From Plazaster borealis (taxonomy: Eukaryota > Echinodermata > Asteroidea > Forcipulatida > Labidiasteridae), in NCBI GenBank assembly GCA_021014325.1, contig CM037472.1, positions 25,033,063 to 25,097,062 of the forward strand: 64,000 bases of DNA, written 5' to 3'. Below, in pieces: positions 34,477 to 45,446 of this stretch. The notes under the pieces are model-generated. The model was not told the DNA's origin and searched no databases. It saw only the letters and a list, made by a program, of their open reading frames with translations. The translations under genes and the position numbers were made by a program. Numbering within the stretch: position 1 is the first letter of the stretch; each line of letters starts with the position of its first letter.

Positions 34477-35537
34477 TCTTAACATCAATCATCTCCGGGG
34501 GAAAAAAAATTATCAGAAGTGTTTTTCATTGTTTTTTAGGTAACAACATTGAAAATAAAGCACTTGATTCCAAAATCAACAACACTGTTTTGTTTGTTTT
34601 CCCAAAATATGCTGGCTCTGTAGACTAAACATTTACACTTAAAGTTTAAGATTAAGTGGTACACACTTAACAATTTAAATGATTTGAAATTGCAATGGCA
34701 AATTTGTTTGCTTTTAAAAGCTAAAAGTAATTCTTGAGAATTCCATCCCACTAAACATTTGTCACGATGGACCCTTTTTTCATGGCCATAATGTTTCTTT
34801 TTACTCAAATCTTAAATATCCATTGCAATTAAGGATCATCATTTCTGAACATCACAGTATAATAATGGTTCACTTATGGGAAATGCATAATTTATGGCTG
34901 CATGTTCCCCCATTATCCCAATAAGGTGGAACTACGTCATCATTGCTGGGTGACGTGGGAAGATTTAATAAGAAGGTCTGTTCAAGAATTCTAAATTTGA
35001 CAACTCCGTGCGACGGTGGACCATCCTAGTGGATAGTGTAAGTGCATTTCCTAAGTGTGAGCTGAGAAATGCACGGTTCCGTGCTTTATTAATTTCAAAG
35101 CCTCTATGTCATCTTCCTTTCTGAGGGGACTTTTGTCTGAATCATGGTGTTAAAGTAATTAAATCCCAAATTAGTTCATGGCTGGCCCCATGCCATGCAC
35201 ACATATTTATTTCCACACTTCATTACAGTCCAACCAATGATTTTGTAAGCGTATGGTAACATTCCGTGATATCAGTTGTAACATTTAAACTAATAGATTA
35301 TGAGTGCAGGAATTGATAAAGAAAAGTCCTGATTTTTTAAATTCCATCATAAGTTTTATTATTAGGATGAGGAAGGTTTTTTATTTTGTTTAGAAGTCAG
35401 TACTGAAAACAAGAACCAAACTGAATGTAGCCCCATTCCTATTTATTAAAAAATATTCCTTTGACATTCTGACAAAATCTTCATCATGTTCCCTATTTGT
35501 AATCATAATGAGCGCTGGTTCAAAAAGAAAGGCGCCA
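34477..35537. other. Non-coding, no gene recognised
   Basis: AT-rich sequence without recognised repeats. Confidence 0.3.
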
Positions 35538-35652
35538 GGCTATCTTCCAGCCCTGATTTTGGGCATTTTCCAAACCTTGGCTTGTGCTTGCGCTCCGGCT
35601 TAGGCTCCGGCTTGAGCTCAGTCAAGGTTTGGAAAAAGCCCTTTAGATAGGC
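35538..35652. mobile_element. Hairpin element with CCGGCTTAGGCT core
   Basis: GGCTATCTTCCAGCCC... and CATTTTCCAAACCTTG pair with CAAGGTTTGGAAAAAG and CTTTAGATAGGC. The loop contains GGCTCCGGCTTGAG units. Confidence 0.8.
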
Positions 35653-35666
35653 TTAGTGTCCGAGTT

Positions 35667-35775
35667 AGCAGCTGCGGCTGCGGCTGTGACTTGATCGTCA
35701 CTTGGTCATGCATAAAGGAATATGATACCCATAGCAACACCCTTAGCAACAGCCACAGCCGTAGCCATGGCCACA
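35667..35775. repeat. GCGGCTGTTGCTATGG-type repeat, copy 1
   Basis: AGCTGCGGCTGCGGCTGTGA at the left faces AGCAACAGCCACAGCCGTAG at the right. A related segment is 44219-44306. Confidence 0.6.
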
Positions 35776-35985
35776 AGTGCACACACAGCCTTAGTTTTAA
35801 TTTAAAAAGAGTAAACTACTGGCTGCTTCATGATGAGCTCTAATAAAACACTTTCAAATATTGGTGGTTTGTTGCATACCTTGAATTGTTAGACATTGCA
35901 TTAATTTTCTTCTTTCCTTGTAACAGTCATGTTGTCAGGAAAAATTAAACCAATTTGACGCTTAAATACAAATTTGCACCAAACT

Positions 35986-36327
35986 TTAAAGTTAGGGTCA
36001 CAGATTGATTTTGGTAAATGTTAATGCTGATTTATTGGCAAAATTATAAAGAAAGATACAATAAAAGTCACATGTGAAAGTTTCAGCTGAATACAGTGTT
36101 TGCTTGCTGAGAAAACAGCAAACACTGTCACGGTATTTTCATTTGAATGTTGAATCCATCCATGTTTATTGAGGTGACAGCAGGCACCAACTGCATCTCT
36201 GGCCGTATTGTGGGCAGCATTCAAACAAACAAAATTCCAAACCATATTGCTTCGAAGGGAATCATTTCTCAGGTATTTATGGACATTAATTTGTTGAGTA
36301 TTTACAAATATGTTACCCTACCTTTAA
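35986..36327. mobile_element. TTAA-flanked family E element, second complete copy
   Basis: TTAAAGTTAGGGTCACAGAT at the left, GTTACCCTACCTTTAA at the right, TTAA at both ends, with the shared interior CAGCTGAATACAGTGTTTGC. Confidence 0.85.
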
Positions 36328-37539
36328 GTAAAAAAAAGCAAGTAAAATAAGGCCACATCTGTTATTTGGAGGAACACTAACTATGATGATCCCTCCTCCT
36401 TGACATGCACCATTTCCCTTTGCTTTGAATTCAGAGAGAGACAATCCTTTATAATGAGAAATACTCAAGAAACGAAGAAGAACTAATCACTTAGAATAAT
36501 TTGTCCCTGTGGAGACAAATTACATTTGAATTGCTACCTTGGTGCATTCATAAATACGTCATATGAACCTCATTACATATTTTCTTTGCAAAGACCCTGT
36601 TTTTTCTTTCTTTTTAACTTTGCACACAGATGTTGTGTGTATGGTGGTGGGGGGGGGGGGGGGAGTAGAGGGTCAGCCTGCACTGAGAAAATGTGACAAC
36701 ATTTTATTTTTTTTGGGGGGAGAGAGGGCAGGAAGTGGTGATCACCTAAATTGCAAGCATTGGCAACCTGTCATCAATTACTATTTTTTTGATTAATTAA
36801 CAAAACTTGTAAATTGTATCTTGTTATGTTTCGGTTTTGAAGAAAAAGGATTACTTTGCTAGTTGCAGGCTATACAAACAAAATGCCATAGTTATTGGAC
36901 TCCTGTTTCAACCCAAGCTGACAATAAGTCAAGCGACGAATGGCCGAGAAAACGGAGGATTAGAACAAAGACACAGAGATTGAAAAAATAATCTTCACAA
37001 ACATTTTTAATATTCCCATTCTACCCCTTCCCATACATACTTTACCTAAAAATCATCCTGCCCCCAAAACAGATGCGGTTTATTTAAAGTGAGATTTTAT
37101 CAAAGAATTTCACTTCAGGCTGTAACAAACAATTTGCATACCCTGCCTATATCCTTAAAATAAAAAATAGTTTCCCTTGTGGTTTATTACTTGATACAAA
37201 AATAAAACAAAATATACAAATCAAATGCAGCCAAGATACACACTGTCACAGGTCACACTCTCTCAAATATTCATAGTAAAATGCCGCTTTTATCATGGCT
37301 CCCGCTTTCTAACTGATAGGCCTATATGAAAGTCATATTTTCATTACCCCCTAGATGCGACAGGCCTTGCTCCCTACATAATATCCGAGCAATGACACTC
37401 CCAAACAGTCCATCCTCCTAACACACACATACCTAAATTGAGAAATATCAGAATTCTTTTTTTTTTCTCTCTCCACACACATAATGCCGACGGGGGGAAA
37501 ACAGCTTCAAATTAATATTTCACAAAAGGGCCTGACACA
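36328..37539. other. Non-coding; G tract and SINE-B tail fragment
   Basis: A G15 tract lies near 36648-36662. 37167-37197 (AGTTTCCCTTGTGGTTTATT) is a SINE-B tail fragment. No exon. Confidence 0.45.
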
Positions 37540-37930
37540 GTGCGCATTGTTTAAGCAATATCCTTGCAGCTGCCGAACCCCCCGTTATAGTACGTATTAT
37601 GTATTTGCCTGTGGGAGGAAAGTGTGTTATAATACAACAAGGACATAATGAACACGAGATTGCTATTACTTGACGACTGCCTCATAATACATGGGATGTG
37701 ATAGCAGCTATTTCGCCGGGCGCTCTCACCATGCATACCAATGCACAGACCAATTTCATGTGGGTTAGAACAATCCCACGAGAATTCCCATCAAAATATC
37801 TGCTGCATTCCTCGTCATAAACCGCAAACTTCATCTGGAAATTGAGAACAAAATCTGTGTTCATTTTGTCACCGTTGATTAAAAATGGCCCGTATATACG
37901 ATACATGCGCGGGACACAAGCACAATTTCC
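37540..37930. promoter_or_regulatory. Possible conserved element or exon
   Basis: Repeat-free, GC-balanced block about 1.4 kb upstream of the EF-hand gene. The minus strand has an open, protein-like frame (37906-37682) with a good acceptor-like TTCTCAATTTCCAG before 37829 and GTGAGA donor-like sites. No family is recognised, so a regulatory element is as likely as an exon. Confidence 0.3.
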
Positions 37931-39289
37931 ATTCTCTTATAATACAAACCATTAATTTGTTTGATTTACTTCAGCTAAATGAAACAGCCTATGGACGCCA
38001 AAGATAACTGCAAAATATGCAGAGATGGTATTATAAGGAACCTTCCATTTTTAGGTCAAGGGTAGATTCATTGTTGATGCTGGTGACTTCCCATCAGCTA
38101 TTATTGCTATACACGGCAAGTCTACTTGATAATACACTGCTAGTTACAAATTATGCTTTCCCTTCTGTGGTGTGAATATACCATCAAAAATGAAGGAGAT
38201 CATATTGAAAAAACCCTTTTATAATTCATACAGTCATATTTGGATAAGTCAGCAGTGAATTGATTAGTGTGTTTGTTAATATAAGACACACACACTCGAA
38301 ACACACTGAATTTTACAACCAGCATGGTTGATGACAAGATCAGCTCCATGTACATGAGGAATTAATTGGATTTTTGTGTTGAATGCCTTGCAAAACCCCC
38401 TGTTTCTAGGTGGAATGGTAGCTCCTGACATTTCCCATTGAAATCCCATATGACATGCAATTAATTTACATGATTTAGGGCTATGCCTCCATTCTGTGTG
38501 TAGGAACAATACCAGCAGTAGTACAGACACTAGTATGTACACTGAGTGTCGAGGAAAAGAGATGAGTTGACAGAGAATTTGTACTTGTGATTCAAAGCGC
38601 GGTTGATTTTGTGTGAGCCCCGGTACAGCTGCTGTGTTGCATAACCCGGATGACCAATTGCTCCATGCATTATTGTCAGTGCAGATTGCCAGCCCTGTCA
38701 TGTGACTCAGGCATTTTAGAATTCCTGTCTTACCCGGTGTCAGAGGTCAGATCTGCATGACGTGCTGAGCTGGCCAAGCGAGGCAGTGATCATCCAGGGA
38801 GTGTGAGGGAAAGAGTGTGTTTGTGTCGCGGTGGAAAGGATATTGGGTAGAGGCAAGCCTCCGTGTGCATGGCAAACACGCATGCATGGTCCACTGTATG
38901 TCTGTCATTACTTGGATGTAATAATCACCAAGCAAAATTATCACTGTGTTAAATTATGATGAACACCACTGTGTGTGTGCTGTGTGCTGTTGTCTTGCTC
39001 TAAACGTTGTCGGCCCAGTGACAATGTGAAGGCTCTTCATTCATCCTCTTGCCATTGTGATATTTTATGTACAGAAATACAGAAAGATGTCCTCTCTGCT
39101 TATGTGAGACCAGGATGTAAAGGGAGTATCATGATGTTGCCGAAGCTGTTACCGTAATGTGTGGATTTACTGGCCAGTGATGGTGGGAGGCTGCCATGTG
39201 ATGTCTGGATCAGAGCATGGCGTGTGCTAAGACTCGCTCTGATGGTATTCGGGCTATTCTGTGACAGTCACCCTGGCTCCCGGCTGAAG
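37931..39289 (+). other. 5' flank of the EF-hand gene
   Basis: From about 38550 the sequence becomes less AT-rich and carries no recognised repeat, as expected for a promoter or 5' UTR. Several short upstream open frames occur (for example 38975-39157). No TATA box or initiator could be fixed. Long minus-strand frames here show no family signature. Confidence 0.35.
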
Positions 39290-40132
39290 ATGGGCCTAGC
39301 ACCTAGCTTCCCCATCGAAATGGAGCCTGTTTCCTTTGAGCCCTCGGAGTTCTTCTCGAGCACCGGTAAACGCCGTGTCGTGAATAACCAGGAGCTGGTA
39401 GTGCGGTGTCATGCAACATCATTCCACCGCATCCATGAGAATATATATGGAGATATGCTGGAGGCCAGACGAAAGTTTCTGGTACCCAGACAGCATTTAG
39501 AGAAAGTTGATTTTGACGAACTCACACGTGAGTACCCAAATTGGAACGCTGCAAACATTGCAGAGTTCCGTATAGAGTTCATCAATCACGATCAAGATGA
39601 AGATGCATTGCTTAATTTTGAAGATACCTGTCGGACTCTGGATAAGTTAGCAGACAACTCACCTCTGGATTTAAGATACCACTACTACAAGGAGGCCATG
39701 ACACTAGAGCTAGAAAAGGTAGATTTCCACGACTTTTTAAAACTGTGCGAGATGCTTCGGCAAGCACGGGACGAGATGGATGCGTATGGACTTCCAATGC
39801 CGACGGGAATATCCCCGCTATCTAAGCAACGACACACCATGGAGAGGTTAGAGCGACAGGTCCTGACTGGCGCGGAGGGCGGGCACAACTGTGAGTGTCC
39901 GCCCGCCGAGGCGAGCACCAACAACAGACAGGACAACCCTACCCGAGGCCGGTCGTGCAAAGGAAAGTGTAAAGCGAGTGTGGGTCGTGTGGATCACTAT
40001 GTCCTGCAACAGCAACATCAGCAGGAGTTTGGGGATCCTTGGGAGCTACGGCCAGATTTCATCCCGAAAGCTGTGGATGAATTAAGGTACAGTTCTGATG
40101 ACTCCATTGTTACTGTTGACAGGGTAACATGA
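39290..40132 (+). CDS. Intronless gene for an EF-hand pair protein, family not recognised
   Basis: Open frame of 280 codons from an ATG in strong context (A at -3, G at +4). The same frame is open back to a stop at 39155-39157, with an upstream ATG at 39242 in poorer context. In numbering from 39290, residues 101-112 (39590-39625) form an EF-hand loop with Asp at positions 1, 3, 5 and 12 and Leu at 8; position 6 is Ala rather than Gly. About 36 residues later, VDFHDFLKL matches the exit of a second EF-hand whose first half (MTLELEK) has lost its ligands. The layout (helix-loop-helix, LxKL, spacer, DFL) resembles AIF1/EFHD-type EF-hand pairs, but I do not recognise an orthologue. The C-terminal third is low-complexity: a Cys-rich patch (CECPP, CKGKCK), a Gln/His run (LQQQHQQ) and an acidic tail. 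There is no signal peptide or membrane segment from this start. GC content is clearly above the surroundings. It could also be one large exon of a spliced gene. A calcium-sensor or adaptor role is inference only. Confidence 0.8.
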   Translation: MGLAPSFPIEMEPVSFEPSEFFSSTGKRRVVNNQELVVRCHATSFHRIHENIYGDMLEARRKFLVPRQHLEKVDFDELTREYPNWNAANIAEFRIEFINHDQDEDALLNFEDTCRTLDKLADNSPLDLRYHYYKEAMTLELEKVDFHDFLKLCEMLRQARDEMDAYGLPMPTGISPLSKQRHTMERLERQVLTGAEGGHNCECPPAEASTNNRQDNPTRGRSCKGKCKASVGRVDHYVLQQQHQQEFGDPWELRPDFIPKAVDELRYSSDDSIVTVDRVT

Positions 40133-40311
40133 CATAGATATTTTCTAGGTTCCGTAAGCAATAACCTGTACGATGCGCAAACAGCCAAAGTACAAACCCG
40201 ACAGAACCTTCCGAAACAACTTGAGATACAAACAAAACTGAAGCACGAAAGATTTGACTTAATACAAACATATAACAAGAAAACTGTTCCGACTGTTTGA
40301 TCCGGCTGTAT

Positions 40312-40317
40312 AATAAA
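40312..40317 (+). terminator. Candidate poly(A) signal AATAAA of the EF-hand gene
   Basis: AATAAA lies 180 bp after the stop codon and 48 bp before a genomic A tract. A second AATAAA is at 40413-40418 and another at 40651. Which one is used cannot be decided from sequence alone. Confidence 0.45.
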
Positions 40318-40365
40318 TCGCGATACACCATGTGTATTTAACAGTGCCGGAGAGAACAACCTACG

Positions 40366-40409
40366 AAAAAAAAAAAAAAGAGAGAGGAAGAAAAAAAAAA
40401 AAAAAAAAA
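40366..40409 (+). repeat. A-rich tract (A14, GAGAGAGGAAG, A19)
   Basis: Two long A runs separated by a short purine linker lie just downstream of the first AATAAA of the EF-hand gene. They could be the remnant tail of a retrocopied mRNA or a simple low-complexity tract. Confidence 0.7.
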
Positions 40410-40976
40410 TGAAATAAACTGAAACAAAGAAGCAGTATATGCAAGTATTTACATACAGACAAGATGAAGTACTATAGCTGTTTACAACCATAATAATATT
40501 AAATCCCTTTCAATATGGAGTTGCTTATTAAATTGTTAATGTTGGACTTCCAAAATGAATTTGAAATAGATGCTGGAATGCCGTGACCTTCATAATATTT
40601 AACTAGCATTCTGTTTAAGTTTGACCGTTGCTGTCCATGCATATCTTCAAAATAAAAAATAAAAATGACAATTTACTTTAACTCAAAATTCACTGATACG
40701 AAATCAGCTACATAACAAAAAATATATGAAACCAATGAGAGAGTTATGTATGCTGCTACAACTAAATTATGCAGGGGGAGTAAAATCAGCTGATTTTTCT
40801 TCATGTTGGAAATTTAGACAACATGAAAAACAACTAGACAAGAGAAATTTATGAGCCGCAACGGTCAAGCTTTCCAGAGTAGCTAATAAAGGGTTGAGTT
40901 CATCAGCATACTGTATATATGATTTTTTTTCCTCATATAGTGTATAACTGCGCATGCTCTCAATCGACTATGTCCG
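40410..40976. other. 3' flank of the EF-hand gene
   Basis: AT-rich, with AATAAA at 40413 and 40651; no other feature. Confidence 0.35.
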
Positions 40977-41082
40977 ATTGCTAAACAGGATCACCAAACA
41001 TCAATTGAAGTATCAACAATGTTCTCCCCAAAAACATTTTTAAAAAAATGTTTCTTCAATTGATGTTTGGGTCCGCAATCAA
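40977..41082. repeat. Hairpin with perfect 17-bp arms
   Basis: CCAAACATCAATTGAAG (40993-41009) and its exact complement (41054-41070) flank a second small hairpin (AACATTTTTAAAAAAATGTT). The outer GATTGC/GCAATC also pairs. Confidence 0.85.
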
Positions 41083-44034
41083 TCTTGTGTAGACATGTCC
41101 ATTTACAGCATGCTTATTGGGTGTATAGGATTTGCATTGCTTAGACTTCTTACAAATTGCTTAAATAAGTAGACTGCTTTTCCCCCCCGTACAATTTCTT
41201 GCACTTGAAAAAGTGCTCTGAACATATAAAAAAAATTACCTGCCTAAAACTAAGAAATCACTTAAGATTTTTCTTCTTCATTAGTAGTTGGAATTTTTTC
41301 TATGATGGAGAAATCTTGCAATACTCGAATGCTTTGGTAACTTTGTTTCCATGTAGACTACAATTATACTGTTCCCTTTTTATAAAGCCTTGTAAAAAGA
41401 TGTTTTTTTACAATCTGACCTTATCTTAAAAATTCAAGGTCATTTTATGGCATCTTTCTCTCTACAAATTCTTCCCATTTTGTTTGATTATTTATATTCA
41501 TAAACAATCAGAGTATAGTGATGTCTTTTTATCTCTTCGAATTTGAAATATATAATGTGTTCAAATTTTCACATAACTCTTCAGATTATTTAGGATAATG
41601 TACCATAAATAAATTCCTGATTAAACTTGTTCTCATTTTGTGACATATTTCATGTAACCAAAAGAAGAAAAATTCAAAACGACTTTAATAGCAATACAGG
41701 GACGTAACTAGCGCTTTGAAAGTTTGTCAAACTGAAAGACTTACTCAACGAAAAAAATTCACAAAAAATGCACAAAAGTGTACAAGTTACGGTTGTGTAC
41801 ACCATTGGGATGAACAAACAAACAAACAAAAATACTTTAGCAAAATAAAATCTCAACGGCTTGGTTTTAAAATATTAACATGAAATTGTCAAGGATCGTG
41901 AAAATCAGGACTGCATTTTACAGAAAATTTACTGATAGTGTACACTTCCTTTATTAACCCTAATTTATTAAACATTTTTCCCGTACTTGTTATTAATTTT
42001 TTTAAAGAGAAAAATGGAGCATGGAAAAGTCTGTGTTTGTCTTTTTTTTCTTAAACTGGACTTTTACTTCTTCAAACAAGTTTATCTGTCCCAAATGCGG
42101 ACGGAAAAGTGAAGGGGTTTTAAAAGATAACCATTGCTTCAGCATAATACTATGTAACCTGCCAGCCAGGTCGGGAAATAACTCAGTTTTACCAGAAAGA
42201 CGGCAAACTTACCCACCCCTGGTGGGTGGGTAAACTGTACCCCCCTGCTTACTCGACACAAAAACAATCTTTATTCTGAGTTCCTTATTAAATGTGATTA
42301 TCAACTTCCAATTTATTAATTTTGATATTTACTTGCTACAATTTCATTTTTGTACCAAAATTTGTACTGAGCTGTTGACATATACAACAGAGAAGGGATA
42401 AAAACTAGCAATATCACACGTGTAAGTAAGTTTTGTATGGCAACAAGATGAACTTTGAAAAGCTAGCCTGATCCCTGAACTCAATACAAGTAACTTCATG
42501 AACATTGGCGAAATGGGAGAAAAACGAAAAAGTAATCACTTCTCATAGGTCTATCCGCCAAAATATGTTCAACTTTATGGCTTTTCAAAGGAAAAAATAC
42601 CTTCATGTCTTACTATACTCATCTGAGGAGTTTTGCTTTGTGCGATGGTAAATCTAATTCAATAGAATGTAGTACATGCATCAGAGAGCAAAAAAATGCA
42701 AGGGTCCAATCATATACAACTTCATTTCAATGTGGTAAAAAAATGACAACGAAAGGTCATCCTCATTGTATCCAAATGTCAGTAAGTGCGTTCAGCATTA
42801 TAAGTTTTTTATATATATACTATATTTCTGCGAAGACAAATCGATAGATTAACAAAATATTGTCAGAGTTGGGTAAGTAAGTGTTTTATCACACTCCCAC
42901 ACAGTTTTTTCCCCCAATCATTTCGCATGGATTACAATGATTGCAATGATTGGTATATGCATGTTGTGTGCTTGTTTTCAAAATAGTACAGGAAAAGCGT
43001 TTCCGAAACGGCCAAGCATTGAGCATTATGCTGTGCACTGCTCTCGGGTTAACCACACCAGCAAACACAGCGGGTAATCTGTGTACAAGATTGGTCAAAT
43101 TAAAATAAACGATACTCTTCAATACCGATCTAGAATTTTACTTTAGCAGATTTGACAGGGAAATTGATTTCTTGTTTTGACAACAAAATTTCCGGCTATC
43201 ACTTTTCCCTTCTTAAAAAAGTGAAAAATATTTGAAACAAAATGAGGATGATGAGATTTTTGGAATACAGTTCCTAAAGCAATGGTGAACACGTTCAATA
43301 GTGTTCCTCCCATCAGATTGTAACTTCAGAGAGTGGATATTTATTATACACAAATCTAAACTCTCCTGAAACCTGGGGAGAAAAATGACATGAGAGTGAC
43401 CTTTGCCTTCGGCTTCCTGAACAAAATCAAAAAACGCTGAAATAAAAAAAAACATCTGAATGATGAGTCTTAGTTGCAAGATGGCTAGTACCCATTATGT
43501 ATACACCTATAAAGGAGGGCAACCCCTGTCATTTTAAATTACGACGGCTGCGTCTGATGCCCTCCAACAGTCTTATTCCATTCTGTGCACAACCTCAGAT
43601 TGGAGGATGCTCTTTATACAAGCAGCCGCTGTCACGGAGACGTACAATTGTCAACATTTACCAGGGAAGAGTTTTCGCTGAATATTTCCCTGAATAAAGC
43701 ACTCTCCTCAGACATTATGGGAAACAGTCCGAGATTTTGTGCAGCCAATTCCTCGTTGCCTCGTTGATAGAGGACTTTGGGACTTTTTTTCAAATTCATA
43801 GGTTCAGCTCTGACCCCGTCAGGCATTTTAGAACCCCCCATGCCAAAGTAATTTAAAAGAGCCGACGGAGCCGATGCCATATAACTTATCCAAGGCAAGG
43901 TCTTTTTTTTTCTTCAAATCCACACCAAATTGATTTGTCTGGGACCCTGATCGCTAGATAAATAATCACTAAGATGTGTTTCAAGCCAAGGCAGCACCAG
44001 TCTTGTCAGACTATCTCGACATGGGCCGCGTCTG
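41083..44034. other. Non-coding, one protein-like stretch
   Basis: Mostly AT-rich. 43632-43898 on the minus strand is an open, less AT-rich stretch of unknown status (see findings). No repeat family recognised. Confidence 0.3.
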
Positions 44035-44218
44035 AATAGACCTTTATCATGGTGTGGCCATCTTGATTTTTCTCCAATCCAAATCAGTGTAACCAAACCG
44101 AGGCTGGAAAGAAAAAAATAGTCTGGTTCTTTTTTATGCAATGAAAATTAGCATTCATTACTGTTTATTGGATGTAGGGAACATAACCAAGATGGTGGCA
44201 ACATGATAAAGGTCTATT
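44035..44218. mobile_element. AATAGACCTTTATCATG inverted-repeat element
   Basis: AATAGACCTTTATCATGGTG and GGCCATCTTGATTT at the left are inverted in AACCAAGATGGTGGCA and ACATGATAAAGGTCTATT at the right. Confidence 0.88.
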
Positions 44219-44306
44219 GGCGGTTGCGGCTGTTGCTATGGCTGTCGCTACGGCAGCCAATGCTTCAATGCATGTGGACGTGGTGATCCAGCCACAGCCA
44301 CTATTT
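44219..44306. repeat. GCGGCTGTTGCTATGG-type repeat, copy 2
   Basis: Directly adjoins the preceding element and shares GGCTGTTGCTATGGCTGT-like units with 35667-35775. Confidence 0.55.
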
Positions 44307-45310
44307 CAGAAAAGGACATAAATTTCATCCAAAACAAGACAACTGTCATAATGCTCAATATAAGGTCAAAGAATTTCAACAGTCATGTAAACAGTGTTAG
44401 AAATATCACTGGTGCATATGAAATAAATCAAGAAAGTTTACTTCAAATTTATTTCTCAGAAACAAAGCAAAATTCCTCAGATTTCTATGAAGACTATCAC
44501 TATCTCTGTATCTGTCAAACAGTCTTTACTGCTCAAGTTTTTCTTTGATTTGTTTTTTCCACTTTCCCATCAAGTCAAGGTACTGCATTTAAGTAAGATC
44601 TGGGAAAACAACATGTTTGACAATAAAGTTGAAATTACAAACAAAATAAAACGTCCCTTCACCTTTTTAAAAAATTTGTTTTACTGAAGAACATTTGAGA
44701 TGGATGCTCTTGAAAAAGAGTCTCACTATAAACGAAGATTGTGGCAATTCACACATAAAACCTACACACTTTCCACATCGTAAATTCAACACTAAAATTC
44801 TCCCCCAAATAATGCAGTAAATAAAGCGATGCAGTACCTTATCTTGAAGTATAACTCTGATATATATTTTATCATCAGATTTCAAATATTTAAAGCTCAC
44901 ACTGAAAAGCAGCTGAAAATGGTCCCTTTATCCGTTCAACATCTAATGAATTACTGTATCTGAGCACATAGCCATTGTATGTTCATTTATATGAATGTGT
45001 AAAAAGAAAAAAAACATTTCAAATATTTCTTCTTGAGAGAATTTGCATTAACAAAAAATGGCTTTATTATATGTGGAAAAATTAATAGATATAATTTTAA
45101 AGAAATACAGAAGAATGGTGATTGTCAAACTTCGCTTGAATTTCATTGTAGATAGAGTTGTTACTGAGAGAAGCCAAAACTTTTCACATTTAAAAACCAA
45201 ACCCTTAACTTTCCGTGATGACATGCATCAGAGAATATTGTGTTTGACCTCTTGTTACAAATTAACTGTCACTATGACAACCTAGTCCTCCCTATATTTC
45301 AGCTAACTCA
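44307..45310. other. Non-coding, no gene recognised
   Basis: AT-rich; short frames only. Confidence 0.3.
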
Positions 45311-45446
45311 ATTAGCCATTTTGAGGTATGGTGGACACATTATGATAGCACTATATGGTTGGGGTAAATCTGTCTGTATACACCCGTACCAAACAGTACA
45401 CTCCTTATAGTGTCCACCATATCTTTAAAAAAAAAAAAAGGTTAAT
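45311..45446. mobile_element. ATATGGTGGACAC element, copy 3
   Basis: ATTAGCCATTTTGAGGTATG and GTGGACAC at the left are inverted in GTGTCCACCATATCTTTAAA and GGTTAAT at the right, with an A13 run near the right end. Confidence 0.85.

Noticed and set aside
38276..38701. 141-codon minus frame near the EF-hand gene
   Set aside because: No domain, many rare combinations of Cys and His, and it overlaps the likely 5' flank. Best seen as chance.
39161..39289. N-terminal extension of the EF-hand protein from GTG or the ATG at 39242
   Set aside because: The frame is open but has no ATG before 39242 and weak context there. The ATG at 39290 has optimal context. A spliced upstream exon cannot be excluded.
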